64,000 nucleotides of DNA. Origin: Acidimicrobiales bacterium. Lineage in GTDB: Bacteria > Actinomycetota > Acidimicrobiia > Acidimicrobiales > Poriferisodalaceae. Positions 41,820 to 50,777 of this stretch are shown piece after piece. The notes beneath the pieces were generated by a model, which saw only the letters and a list, made by a program, of their open reading frames with translations, made no database searches and was not told the DNA's origin. The first letter of the stretch is position 1; each line of letters begins with the position of its first letter. The translations under genes and the position numbers were made by a program. The DNA is taken from contig JASLTG010000016.1 of assembly GCA_030743005.1 (NCBI GenBank), positions 1 through 64,000 on the forward strand, given 5' to 3'.

Positions 41820-43031
41820 TTAAGACTTTACGTAGAACGACTCTCGGGCCTGAGATGGCGGAACAATAGGGATTTCCTCATCGGAGAGTGGGGCCATCCA
41901 CTGTTTTCTTTCGAGCGCAGCTTCGATGAAGGGGGCAAGTTCGGCGTTCTTGTCTGCTACTTGTTGGTCCCTGTGGGGGGCAAAGTGAGGAAGAACCTCT
42001 TCACCGAACAGTTCAAGGCTTTCGCAAATGTCTTGATGCCGATTCTTGCCACCTTGCTGTAAGAAGATCACCTGATCGACACCAGCGGATTCGAATTCTT
42101 TCACCAAAGCTGTGTAGTCCTCAGGAGTTCCGATACCGGGGGCACCGATAGTGGGTAGGTCAGGTCCTCTGAGTTCTTCATACTCTCCCCATAGGTTGCT
42201 TCGACCTGGCCGTGTTTCGTTGGCAACAAGTGCGTTAACTGCGTACCTGAAGAACTGGAAGCCATCGATTCCGCGACGCATTGCTTCATTTGCGTCCTTG
42301 TGGAGGCTAAAGCCAGCCACCATCGCCAAATTGGCGTTCACGGTGTGCCCTAGCGGTACGCATTCTTCGCTTTTGATGATGTCGTAGTAAGTGTTCGCCC
42401 AGGTTGTTGCTTCGTCGGGGTCGACGAAACTAAATGCGAGTGCCCCTAAACCATTTCGTGCTGCGACCTCAATAGTGGACCGGTTCGTGCATGCGATCCA
42501 CATAGGAGGATGAGGCTTTTGCATAGGTTTGGGCACAACGTTGCGGCAAGGCATTGAGAAACCTTCGCCCTCGAAACCTGGATAGGGCTCCATCACCATC
42601 ATGTTTGCCACTTGTTCGGCTGCTTCCAGCGATAGTTCTCGCTTGCGTCTGGCGTCGATTTCGTAGCCCCGAAGCTCTAAGCGAGTTGCTCCTTCTCCGA
42701 TACCGAATTCGACCCGCCCTCTCGATATCAGGTCCAGCATGGCGACCGTTTCGGCGGTGCGAGATGGATGGTTGTAGTTCGGGATTACTTGTCGAATGCC
42801 TAACCCGATTCGGATGCGTTCGGTTTTCGCTGCTAGAGACGCGAGAAACACGTCTGAAGCAGAGCAGTGGGAGTATTCCTCAAGGAAATGATGCTCCACT
42901 GCCCAAGCATGATCGATACCAATCTTGTCGGCTAAAACGATTTGCTCAGTTGCTTCCTCAATGAGACGCAACTCTGCTTCTTCGTCCCAAGGTTTTGGTA
43001 GTTGCAACTCATACAGCATCCCGAACTTCAT
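41820..43031 (-). CDS. LLM-class (luciferase-like) oxidoreductase
   Basis: This 403-residue protein is a luciferase-like monooxygenase, longer than most of its group because of a C-terminal extension (DQQVADKNAELAPFIEAAL). Family stretches are IGIDHAWAVEHHFLEEYSHC, RIGLGIRQVIPNYNHPSRTA and RGRVEFGIGEGATRLE. It is the fourth of its kind in the window, if the SsuD-like protein is counted. The start is the ATG at 43031 with GAGGAGGAC before it. It converges on the esterase. The substrate is unknown. Confidence 0.88.
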   Translation of the reverse strand: MKFGMLYELQLPKPWDEEAELRLIEEATEQIVLADKIGIDHAWAVEHHFLEEYSHCSASDVFLASLAAKTERIRIGLGIRQVIPNYNHPSRTAETVAMLDLISRGRVEFGIGEGATRLELRGYEIDARRKRELSLEAAEQVANMMVMEPYPGFEGEGFSMPCRNVVPKPMQKPHPPMWIACTNRSTIEVAARNGLGALAFSFVDPDEATTWANTYYDIIKSEECVPLGHTVNANLAMVAGFSLHKDANEAMRRGIDGFQFFRYAVNALVANETRPGRSNLWGEYEELRGPDLPTIGAPGIGTPEDYTALVKEFESAGVDQVIFLQQGGKNRHQDICESLELFGEEVLPHFAPHRDQQVADKNAELAPFIEAALERKQWMAPLSDEEIPIVPPSQARESFYVKS

Positions 43032-43118
43032 AGCGGGTCCTCCTCTGAAGCCTCCACGGCACTACAGGCACGATCCTAAGTCATTCAGGTCTCCAATGAT
43101 TGGCTGAGTAGTCGACCT

Positions 43119-43913
43119 TCAGGATTTAGCTAACAACAGACTTGTTGAGATTCCTTTGGCGACCAGCGACTGGTCTTGCCAGACCTCTGTTTCAACAGAT
43201 GCAAGTCCGCCAGAAATTTCGCGACATATCGCGACAGCAACGAGGTTGTCCTCAGTGACGGGTCCACAAAATCGCAGTGATAAATCAGGGTTGGGGTGCG
43301 GGACCCAGGTGCCCTTGGGGATAGCGGCGTCAACAGGAGGGCCGACTGAAAGGTCGGCTGCAAGACAAGAGCCTTCGCTACCGTCGTCAGTGACGTCCCA
43401 CGGAATGGTGACGAGGGTAGCAATCGAGGCACCGACGCGAGCAGCCCTTGGGTGAGCAGTATCGATGATGGGAACTTCAACGCCCTCCGGTTTGCGCCAA
43501 GGTTTCGCGATTGCCGACAAGTCTGATGACGGGGGCCCTAAAAGCCCGCCGTCATGGTTGGTTGCCTCCATGTCGGTTCGCAGGACTTCGGGGGCGGCGA
43601 AGGCAACGCGTGCTTCGGTTGTCGGTTTTCCGGATGCGTCGCTGAATTCGACTCGAAGAATTGTGAGGCTTCGACCGGAGGACAGGGTAGTGACTTTGAC
43701 TGTTGCTCCTGTGGTCGACAAACCGCGGAGAAAATGAATATCGATGCCGGCTGCAACCCGGCCAGGTTCAACTGTTCGCCCCAATGCAATAGACGCCGCG
43801 GCTAAGGCGCCTCCAGTAACCCCCCCGAAGGCACCATGAATATCAGTGGGTAATTGGAGGTGCCATGCATCATCCTGGAAAGAAGCGTCAAAGTATTCCA
43901 AAGGTGTCATCAC
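43119..43913 (-). CDS. Acyl-CoA thioesterase-like (double hotdog)
   Basis: This 264-residue protein matches the TesB-like/4HBT_3 thioesterases with two hotdog halves. The first has FQDDAWHLQLPTDIHGAFGG then GGALAAASIALGRTV and IDIHFLRGLS. The second has HPNPDLSLRFCGPV followed by SVETEVWQDQSLVAKGIS. Members hydrolyse fatty or dicarboxyl acyl-CoA. The start is a GTG at 43913 followed at once by an ATG, so either may be used. The neighbouring CoA enzymes fit, but the substrate is unknown. Confidence 0.82.
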   Translation of the reverse strand: MMTPLEYFDASFQDDAWHLQLPTDIHGAFGGVTGGALAAASIALGRTVEPGRVAAGIDIHFLRGLSTTGATVKVTTLSSGRSLTILRVEFSDASGKPTTEARVAFAAPEVLRTDMEATNHDGGLLGPPSSDLSAIAKPWRKPEGVEVPIIDTAHPRAARVGASIATLVTIPWDVTDDGSEGSCLAADLSVGPPVDAAIPKGTWVPHPNPDLSLRFCGPVTEDNLVAVAICREISGGLASVETEVWQDQSLVAKGISTSLLLAKS

Positions 43914-43985
43914 ACTGTGCCTTTTCCCTAAAGAGATATCCCTAGAGCGTAGGCGCCGTTGCTCTCAGAACTGACTTGTTCGCAG

Positions 43986-43991
43986 TAGCGT
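43986..43991 (+). promoter_or_regulatory. -10 box of a leaderless promoter (DUF1330-like gene)
   Basis: TAGCGT is 6 nt before the ATG at 43998. Confidence 0.6.
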
Positions 43992-43997
43992 GCTGCC

Positions 43998-44384
43998 ATG
44001 GGTCGCGACAACACCTCAACGAAACAACAGATGGCAAGACTGAAAAGGTTAGCTGAAGCGTCTGAGGATAAGCCGTTAGTGATGTTGAACATCAACAGGT
44101 ATCGGCCCGAAGTTAACTTCCCAGTCGGGCAAACCTATATCTCGTATATGGAGGCCATCGCCCATTCTGTCGAAGCAATCGGCGGTTCTGTTCTATGGCG
44201 GGCGGAGGTTCAGGGGTCCGTTGTTGGCAACCTTGAAGGTTTTCACGAGTTGTTAGCTGTGTGGTACCCGAGCCATAAAGCGTTTCTTGAGTTACCCAAT
44301 GCAGACGGTGCGAAGGAGATGTTTCGTTACCGAAAGACCTGTGTGGAGGAAGCCCACATCCTGGAATTGCCAGATATCGGCTAA
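43998..44384 (+). CDS. DUF1330-like protein
   Basis: This 128-residue protein resembles the DUF1330 ferredoxin-like family. Marker points are DKPLVMLNINRYRP near residues 24-37, the SYMEAIAHSVEAIGGSVLWR stretch and the WYPSHKAFLEL segment. These proteins are small dimers with no agreed function. A leaderless -10 box (TAGCGT) precedes the start. It lies between a thioesterase gene (divergent) and an enoyl-CoA hydratase gene (convergent). Confidence 0.85.
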   Translation: MGRDNTSTKQQMARLKRLAEASEDKPLVMLNINRYRPEVNFPVGQTYISYMEAIAHSVEAIGGSVLWRAEVQGSVVGNLEGFHELLAVWYPSHKAFLELPNADGAKEMFRYRKTCVEEAHILELPDIG

Positions 44385-44438
44385 ACGGGATATTTAACGC
44401 AGATGGCTAGCGGACAACGAATGATTGACTCCTCGAAG

Positions 44439-45245
44439 TCAGCGTCCGTGAAACTGAGGGGATCGTTTCTCCATAAAGGCGAGTGGTCCTTCGGTGGCGT
44501 CTTCGGTTTGCGTCAGCGCCTCTCCGATCTGAGTTTCCAGAAGTAGCGCCTGTGACTCCTCGAGATCCGCGGACTTTCGAACGACTTGTCGAGCCCCTTG
44601 GACAGCTAACGGAGCATTCGACGCCACAGTTTGAGCAATCTCTAATGCTGTAGGCAAAGTCTCCGATACGGGGACTAAACGGTTGAATAACCCTGAGTCG
44701 GCTAGATCGTCACTAATGATTGGCTTTGCACAAAGCAACATTTCCATTGCCAAGGCACTTGGTAGGTGTCGACGCAGTAAGGCGGTACCACCCATGCCCG
44801 GAATAAGCCCTAGTGCGACTTCAGACAGACCTAGCTTTACTCCCTGAGCAACCACCCGAAGGTCGCAAGCGAGCAATAACTCCATGCCGCCGGCTATAGC
44901 GTGTCCGTTGACTGCAGCAATGATCGGTTTGCCGATGTCGTGGCCAACGAGAGTTGCTCTGCGCAACAGATCCCGATCGGCTTTTATTGCCTCCTCAAAG
45001 TCATCTGCTGGCTCTCGGGTTCCTGTGATGAGCGGGATCGTGGTCCCCAGGTCGAAACCAGAACAAAAAGTCGAATCACCCGCTCCTGTAAGCACGACAA
45101 CCCGAATATCAGAGTCTTCTTTGATACGTTCCCAGGTTTCGGCAAGCTCCACTATGAGTTCTGGGTTAAGTGAGTTCCGAGACTCGGGACGGTTCAGGGT
45201 CAGTAACCCGACGTGGCCCTCCAACTGGTATTTGAGCACACTCAC
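44439..45245 (-). CDS. Enoyl-CoA hydratase/isomerase (crotonase family)
   Basis: This 268-residue protein is a crotonase-family enzyme. The opening is VGLLTLNRPESRNSLNPEL, the oxyanion-hole stretch is AGGMELLLACDLRV, and the catalytic Glu is in SEVALGLIPGMGG. The usual second Glu is not clearly present (RRHLPSALAME), so hydratase activity on its own is not certain; isomerase or other crotonase chemistry is possible. The start is a GTG at 45245. The upstream PhyH gene ends two bases away, so they are probably co-translated. Likely part of acyl-CoA breakdown. Confidence 0.88.
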   Translation of the reverse strand: MSVLKYQLEGHVGLLTLNRPESRNSLNPELIVELAETWERIKEDSDIRVVVLTGAGDSTFCSGFDLGTTIPLITGTREPADDFEEAIKADRDLLRRATLVGHDIGKPIIAAVNGHAIAGGMELLLACDLRVVAQGVKLGLSEVALGLIPGMGGTALLRRHLPSALAMEMLLCAKPIISDDLADSGLFNRLVPVSETLPTALEIAQTVASNAPLAVQGARQVVRKSADLEESQALLLETQIGEALTQTEDATEGPLAFMEKRSPQFHGR

Positions 45246-45246
45246 A

Positions 45247-46419
45247 TCAGATCCCTATGTCCCGCAAGTTGTAATCACGTAAATCAGATTTTGTTTCTTC
45301 GCTCCAGATGAATTGCTCTTCAAGGCCTTTGAACGGTTCGTAAACATAACGATCCTCCTCAGGGAAATGTTGGGAACGAGCATCGATTCCCCAGGCAATG
45401 GCCTTTGAGCGTTCAAAGATGTATTCCTCGTCGTACTCAGAGACGGGATTATGCACACCTCCACTTCGTATGCCAAGAACCGAGGATCGGCGGTGAAATC
45501 CGAAGTTAATGGTCACTCGGACATTTGAACTGGTGTTGGCGAAAGAGCCATGAATTGCCTGGCGACTTGTCATGGCCACGTCCCCCGGATCACAGACCAC
45601 AGGCACAGCTTCAGGAAGTCGATCTGAACCGGCCTCCTCGACCATTTTCTTTATATTGACTTTGCCCATGCGGTGTGAGCCCGGAACAACCCACAGACCG
45701 TTCGTCGCATCGCAACCATACAACTGGGCCATGAAATTGAATCCATGAGTGTGGTCATCCAATTCGGGACTATCCCAATGAGTCCAACCATCCTGATGCC
45801 AAGCGACTGAACCACCTAGGCCCGGCTGCTTGACCCATACAGCTTCGTTAAAGGGCGTGAAATCGGCTCCGTTGACGGCTTCAGCGACCCTAAGTAGATC
45901 AGGGTGCCCGTAAAGGCGTAGACACGCGTCAGAAAACTGAAGTGAACCTAAAAACAATTGGACAACATGGTCCGGTGCCTCCGCAGGTGGTACAGGTTCG
46001 TTCATCTTTGCTTGATGACGACCGTAGGAAGCATCGGTCCCACCTAGAGGGTCAGAAAGAGGGCGAACCCAACTGATGTTTCTAGCTGTAAGACCTACGC
46101 CTAAAGCTGGATTGCCATGTTTGTCGACCTCTGCATCTTTGCTGACCGGCGATCTTTCGAGCATCGCTGCTACGTCAGCTTCGATTTCTTGAAGTTCTTG
46201 CTCATCTACGACGCCAGTAAAGACGTAAAAGCCATTTCGACTATACGAGTCCAGAATCTCAGGATGTAAACGTCCATCAACGCCGAAGCGGATTGGCCCT
46301 CGATTATCTAACTCGAAGGCGCGAGCCGTGCCTCTTTCTCGATAGGCGACCATCTCGTTCTCATCGGCTCCGTAGTCGACGATTGGAACCTGAACCAACG
46401 GAAGTTTTGTATCCACCAT
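45247..46419 (-). CDS. PhyH-family dioxygenase
   Basis: This 390-residue protein is a large PhyH-type Fe(II)/2-oxoglutarate oxygenase. The iron ligands are in AWHQDGW (His and Asp) and AIHGSFANTS (distal His), followed by VRVTINFGFHRRSS carrying the 2-oxoglutarate Arg. It is longer than the family core because of an N-terminal 60-residue extension. TAGCGT lies 8 nt before the ATG, so initiation may be leaderless or nearly so. The downstream crotonase-like gene is two bases away. Both may work on the same acyl chain (inference). Confidence 0.87.
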   Translation of the reverse strand: MVDTKLPLVQVPIVDYGADENEMVAYRERGTARAFELDNRGPIRFGVDGRLHPEILDSYSRNGFYVFTGVVDEQELQEIEADVAAMLERSPVSKDAEVDKHGNPALGVGLTARNISWVRPLSDPLGGTDASYGRHQAKMNEPVPPAEAPDHVVQLFLGSLQFSDACLRLYGHPDLLRVAEAVNGADFTPFNEAVWVKQPGLGGSVAWHQDGWTHWDSPELDDHTHGFNFMAQLYGCDATNGLWVVPGSHRMGKVNIKKMVEEAGSDRLPEAVPVVCDPGDVAMTSRQAIHGSFANTSSNVRVTINFGFHRRSSVLGIRSGGVHNPVSEYDEEYIFERSKAIAWGIDARSQHFPEEDRYVYEPFKGLEEQFIWSEETKSDLRDYNLRDIGI

Positions 46420-46506
46420 GCCCCCTGACGCTAGTTCTTTCTTTTGCCTGATGACTTCTAGTACAGCACGTCAAGATGTTGGAATGCCTCACCACCTTTG
46501 TTGCTG

Positions 46507-46512
46507 TACGGT
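46507..46512 (+). promoter_or_regulatory. -10 box of a leaderless promoter (DUF805 gene)
   Basis: TACGGT is 6 nt before the ATG at 46519. It favours this start over an in-frame start at 46498, which would lie upstream of the box. Confidence 0.6.
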
Positions 46513-46518
46513 CCGTCT

Positions 46519-46872
46519 ATGCGCCTAGTTGAGAATTACATCGGTGGCTTACTTAAGTACGCACACTTCCATGGCAGGGCCAGCCGTTCCGAATATTGGT
46601 GGTTTGCCGCCGCAAACTTGATGCTTGGGTTGATCTTTTGGGTTCTCGGTAATTTAGGTTCACCGCTTGGGAGTCTCAGCCTTTTGTATGCGATCGTGGT
46701 TCTCGTTCCCAACTTGTCGATAACGGTTCGACGTCTCCATGACATAGGCCGAAGTGGTTGGTGGTTACCGTTTGGGATAGTTCCGACGCCGTTTGTTTTC
46801 CTCATCATCTTTTTCATGTGTCAGAGAGGACAGATCGAAGCTAATCGTTACGGCCCGCCGTTAGCGCAGTGA
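46519..46872 (+). CDS. DUF805 membrane protein
   Basis: This 117-residue inner-membrane protein has about three hydrophobic stretches and the DUF805 marks: KYAHFHGRASRSEYWWFAA near the start and ITVRRLHDIGRSGWW later. The function of the family is unknown. The start at 46519 is chosen because of the leaderless -10 box at 6 nt. It is followed by the fumarase gene on the same strand, 52 bp on. Confidence 0.88.
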   Translation: MRLVENYIGGLLKYAHFHGRASRSEYWWFAAANLMLGLIFWVLGNLGSPLGSLSLLYAIVVLVPNLSITVRRLHDIGRSGWWLPFGIVPTPFVFLIIFFMCQRGQIEANRYGPPLAQ

Positions 46873-46924
46873 ATAAAGTCGTTATCGAATTCGAACATCA
46901 TTCGAAGTGTCTCCTTAGAGCCCA

Positions 46925-48580
46925 ATGAAAGCCAGTAGCTTTGATAGCGTGCCGGAGTTTCTTTACAGCGACCTGCTTCCCAGCGGCGAAAGCGAAATCG
47001 CTTACCGAAAGATCACAGAAGACTACGTTTCAACCTTCGAAGCTGGCGGTATGAGTTTTTTGAAGGTTGAACCTGAAGGCTTACGTCTGTTAACAGCGGA
47101 GGCGATGCGCGACATAGCTCATTTGTTCCGGGTGGAACATCTTTCCCAATTGTCGGCAATTCTTGATGACGACGAAGCATCGGACAACGACAGATTCGTT
47201 GCAATCGAGTTACTCAAGAACGCCAATATCTCAGCTGGTGGTGTTTTGCCGAGCTGCCAAGACACTGGGACCGCGATCATCTGGGGCACGAAGGGTGAAC
47301 GAGTTGTAACCGGTGCTGACGATGCTGAAGCCATCAGTCGAGGGGTGTATGACACATATCAGACCTCTAATCTTCGTTATTCCCAACTCGCCCCCTTGAC
47401 AATGTTTGAAGAGAAAAACACTGACAATAATTTGCCGGCCCAGATCGAGATTTATTCAGGACCAGGAGACATCTACAAGCTGGCGTTTATGGCAAAGGGC
47501 GGTGGTTCAGCAAACAAAAGTTTTCTGTTTCAAGAAACCAAAGCCCTTCTCAACCCAACGAGCTTAAGTAAATTCCTTGACGAGAAGCTCCGAACCTTAG
47601 GCACCGCAGCGTGTCCTCCATACCACCTCGCTGTCGTTATAGGAGGAACTTCCGCTGAGCATGCACTCAAGACAGCTAAGTATGCCTCAGCTAAATATCT
47701 TGAGATGCTCCCAGTCGCTGGGAGCGACGCAGGGCACGGATTCCGTGACCTTGAGTGGGAGCAACGAATCCTTGAGCTAACGCGACAGTTTGGCATCGGC
47801 GCACAATTCGGCGGTAAATACTTTTGTCACGACGTTCGTGTCGTGAGATTACCGAGGCACGGGGCGAGTTGTCCGGTGGCAATCGCAGTTTCGTGTTCCG
47901 CTGACCGACAGGCATTTGCCAAAATTTCTTCAGATGGAATTTTCCTGGAACAACTGGAAGAAGACCCAGCTAAATACCTTCCGGATACTGCAGAGTCGCA
48001 GTTATCTGATGAAGTGGTCGCTGTGGATTTGAATCGCCCCATGAACGAAATTCGCCAAGAGCTCTCGAAGTACCCTGTCAAAACACGGCTTTCTTTGACC
48101 GGAACCTTGGTTGTAGCTCGAGACATAGCACACGCCAAGATTCAAGAGCGACTTGATGCCGGTGAGGAAATGCCTGAATACATGAGAGAATTTCCTGTCT
48201 ACTACGCCGGCCCCGCAAAGACACCTGAGGGGTACGCCTCAGGATCATTCGGTCCCACCACTGCTGGACGTATGGATAGCTATGTTGAACCCTTCCAAGC
48301 TGCCGGCGGCAGCATGGTGATGCTTGCGAAAGGGAACAGATCCCAGCAAGTTACTGACGCGTGTAAGACTCACGGTGGATTTTATCTTGGCTCAATTGGA
48401 GGGCCAGCGGCTCGACTCGCCAAAGATTCGATACGCAAGGTCGAAGTTCTTGAATATCCGGAGCTGGGAATGGAAGCCATTTGGAAGATCGAGGTCGAAA
48501 ATTTTCCGGCCTTTGTCGTCGTCGACGACAAAGGAAATGACTTCTTTTCAGAGGTGTCGACTCCAGTTTCGATTAACTGA
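46925..48580 (+). CDS. fumA: Class I (Fe-S) fumarate hydratase
   Basis: This 551-residue single-chain fumarase has the N-terminal region with [11 protein letters not shown] and two further Cys stretches ([20 protein letters not shown] and [12 protein letters not shown]) that supply the [4Fe-4S] ligands. The C-terminal domain contains [17 protein letters not shown] and [19 protein letters not shown]. It converts fumarate and malate in the TCA cycle. FumA/FumB are the same length. The start is the ATG at 46925. With citrate synthase and aconitase nearby, the window holds three TCA steps, though not in one operon. Confidence 0.92.
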   Translation: MKASSFDSVPEFLYSDLLPSGESEIAYRKITEDYVSTFEAGGMSFLKVEPEGLRLLTAEAMRDIAHLFRVEHLSQLSAILDDDEASDNDRFVAIELLKNANISAGGVLPSCQDTGTAIIWGTKGERVVTGADDAEAISRGVYDTYQTSNLRYSQLAPLTMFEEKNTDNNLPAQIEIYSGPGDIYKLAFMAKGGGSANKSFLFQETKALLNPTSLSKFLDEKLRTLGTAACPPYHLAVVIGGTSAEHALKTAKYASAKYLEMLPVAGSDAGHGFRDLEWEQRILELTRQFGIGAQFGGKYFCHDVRVVRLPRHGASCPVAIAVSCSADRQAFAKISSDGIFLEQLEEDPAKYLPDTAESQLSDEVVAVDLNRPMNEIRQELSKYPVKTRLSLTGTLVVARDIAHAKIQERLDAGEEMPEYMREFPVYYAGPAKTPEGYASGSFGPTTAGRMDSYVEPFQAAGGSMVMLAKGNRSQQVTDACKTHGGFYLGSIGGPAARLAKDSIRKVEVLEYPELGMEAIWKIEVENFPAFVVVDDKGNDFFSEVSTPVSIN

Positions 48581-48614
48581 ATCGAAACAAAGTTCGTTCA
48601 GAAGCTTTGAGTAA

Positions 48615-48986
48615 TTACCGGAGAAACGTCACCCAACCAGAAAACGCAATTCCGGCTAATGCCAAAACGATCATCGTCACGATGCTTGATCTGGGGAGAC
48701 GCCCGTCGCTGTCGCTTGGCAGTCGACGCCGCACTATTTGAAGTAGACGATCAGCCCAGGCGACGTCTCTGCTTAGGATTCCTAGTCCGACGGCAACTAC
48801 CAACAGCCCGGGTCCGGGCAGAGGCATCAAGATCACTCCGAGAATCGTTACAAATACTCCAGATGTCATCCGCAACAGTCGCGTGACTACACCCCGTCGA
48901 GCCTCTTCACGAGTTTCTTCTCGGTAACCCGTATCAAACTCAGCCTCAATAGCTGCCTCTTCGAAACGGTTTTCTTCGTCGCTCAC
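48615..48986 (-). CDS. PGPGW-type small membrane protein
   Basis: This 123-residue protein carries two membrane segments and the LPGPGLLVV loop typical of the PGPGW/TIGR02611 group. A charged N-terminal 50 residues (EENRFEEAAIEAEFDTG) precede the membrane. The frame is open to 49046 and overlaps the divergent MBL gene; the GTG at 48986 with GAGAGGA before it is preferred. The function of the group is unknown. Confidence 0.75.
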   Translation of the reverse strand: MSDEENRFEEAAIEAEFDTGYREETREEARRGVVTRLLRMTSGVFVTILGVILMPLPGPGLLVVAVGLGILSRDVAWADRLLQIVRRRLPSDSDGRLPRSSIVTMIVLALAGIAFSGWVTFLR

Positions 48987-49092
48987 CAAGCATTCCTCTC
49001 GCTTCACGACCGCACGGCCTGTTGGCAGACCCCTAGTCTGACTCATGGAATCATCAGACTGTAGGCGGTCTCAAGTCAAGAGCGGGGAAGCT

Positions 49093-49938
49093 ATGGCTAC
49101 ATGGAACATTGGGAATGTCGAAATTACCAAGGTATTAGAGATGGAAAAGCATTGGCCTTTTTCTGCGTTACTCCCCGGCGCTGATGAAGTCATAGATGAC
49201 TATGACTGGCTGAGACCCGACTTCGTCACCGAAGAAGGGAGAATGAAACTTTCCATTCACGCCCTAGTCGTTGAATCTGAAGGCTTGACCATCATCGTTG
49301 ATACATGTTGCGGAAATAGTAAGCAGCGGCCAGGCGCAACCCCGTTTGACAACCTCCAAACAGACTTCATTGGTGAGCTCGGAAGATGCGGTTACAGGCC
49401 TGAAGACATCGATGTCGTCATCAGTACCCATCTCCATGTCGACCATGTCGGCTGGAATACCAAGCTGGTGGATGAAAGTTGGGTGCCAACTTTCCCCAAC
49501 GCCGATTATCTGTTCTTGAAAACCGAACTTGAACATTGGTCTAGTGAACCTCAGCACTATGGACCTGTATTCGAAGATTCAGTGCAACCAATACTTGATG
49601 CAGAGATGGCAACGATTATTGATACTGACTACCGAATCACTAGCGAAATTGGGCTGGAACTCACGGCAGGACACACTCCCGGTCACGTCAGCGTGACTAT
49701 TAACTCTGAAAACGAATCAGCCCTAATTACTGGAGATATGACTCATCATCCCGTCCAATTTGCTAAACCCGATTTGGCATCGTCAGCAGACTGGCGTCAA
49801 GACATGTCGACAGCCACTCGATACGAGGCCTACGAGCGTTGGAGTGATGGGCGGCTCGTGATTGGCACTCACTTTGCTGGAAGGACTGCGGGAACGCTCG
49901 TAGCTGAAGGAAATGGTTGGCGATTCGAAGCGATCTGA
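49093..49938 (+). CDS. MBL-fold metallo-hydrolase
   Basis: This 281-residue protein is a metallo-beta-lactamase-fold hydrolase. The zinc motif STHLHVDHVGW (HxHxDH) is followed by AGHTPGHVSV and LITGDMTHH. The layout is close to the lactonase/parathion-hydrolase-type group. Either the ATG at 49093 (with GGGGAA before it) or an upstream ATG at 49045 (with TAGTCT five bases before it) could be the start; the first matches the family. The substrate could be a lactone or ester. Confidence 0.85.
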   Translation: MATWNIGNVEITKVLEMEKHWPFSALLPGADEVIDDYDWLRPDFVTEEGRMKLSIHALVVESEGLTIIVDTCCGNSKQRPGATPFDNLQTDFIGELGRCGYRPEDIDVVISTHLHVDHVGWNTKLVDESWVPTFPNADYLFLKTELEHWSSEPQHYGPVFEDSVQPILDAEMATIIDTDYRITSEIGLELTAGHTPGHVSVTINSENESALITGDMTHHPVQFAKPDLASSADWRQDMSTATRYEAYERWSDGRLVIGTHFAGRTAGTLVAEGNGWRFEAI

Positions 49939-50006
49939 AATTCGGTTTCCCGTCAAAGACATCGCCGCGGAGTTAACCGGAATAGCGAACAGCTGGTAGC
50001 AGTCCA

Positions 50007-50777
50007 TCACACCAACAAGTTGAGCCGGAGAGCAACGATGGTGTCTGAATGGATTCCCAAATGTTCAACTAAGAATTGTTCAACGCCACCATGAGCGTTA
50101 TCGAGGTGAGTCAAGGTCTGCTCCATCGCTGGTCGCGGAGCTGAGAGAGCTGGTCGAATCGCGTCGATATCCGCTCCCGCTTCCTCCAGGCTTGGCCTGA
50201 GGTGTTTGATTCGGCGTTCAGATCTCAAAGTGTTTGTGAGTTCATAATCATCGAGAACAAGGTCTCGTTCAACGCCGCACAATTCGAGGATCAATGCAGC
50301 GGCAATCCCTGTCCGGTCTTTACCCGCGGTGCAGTGGAACAGCAACGGCCAGCAGTCAACGTCAGCTGCTAGCTCGAGAAAGCTAACGAACTGATGTCCG
50401 GAATCTGAAAGCATTTCGATGTAGCTATCCGCCACCTCGGCAACACTTACAGACGTAATTTCGCCTGAACGTATTCTGTCGACGAACTCTGTCTGCTGAG
50501 CGATTTCGTCCCCGATTGGGAGTGGGGCGTGGGTTGTAACGGTGCCCCACAGACGCGACACGTCGCGCTGTGCTTCTGCAGAAGTGCGAAAATCCACCAC
50601 CGTGCGTATGCCGTAGCTAGCTAACTCTTCTTGGTCGTCTTCGGTTAGGTCGCTAAGGCGATCGGATCGAAAGATGGCGTTTGTTCGAATGTGTCGACCT
50701 TCACGAGTTGGGTAGCCACCTAGATCACGGCAGTTCATCGCCCCGGTCAATGGGAGCACGGCAGTGTCGCGGTTCAT
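50007..50777 (-). CDS. Tyrosine phosphatase-like (Y_phosphatase3)
   Basis: This 256-residue protein is a dual-specificity/tyrosine phosphatase of the bacterial type. The P-loop is HCTAGKDRTG with Cys149 and Arg155. The N-terminal NCRDLGGYPTREGRHIRTN and the FRSDRLSDLTEDD segment are typical. It may remove phosphate from proteins, phosphoinositides or small molecules. Its start overlaps the stop of the acyl-CoA dehydrogenase by four bases (ATGA), so the two are coupled. The pairing is unusual and gives no clear role. Confidence 0.87.
   Translation of the reverse strand: MNRDTAVLPLTGAMNCRDLGGYPTREGRHIRTNAIFRSDRLSDLTEDDQEELASYGIRTVVDFRTSAEAQRDVSRLWGTVTTHAPLPIGDEIAQQTEFVDRIRSGEITSVSVAEVADSYIEMLSDSGHQFVSFLELAADVDCWPLLFHCTAGKDRTGIAAALILELCGVERDLVLDDYELTNTLRSERRIKHLRPSLEEAGADIDAIRPALSAPRPAMEQTLTHLDNAHGGVEQFLVEHLGIHSDTIVALRLNLLV

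Noticed and set aside
49045..49092. Start of the MBL hydrolase at 49045.
   Set aside because: TAGTCT is five bases upstream, but the extra 16 residues are unlike the family and the ATG at 49093 has GGGGAA; the case is close and is kept as an alternative.
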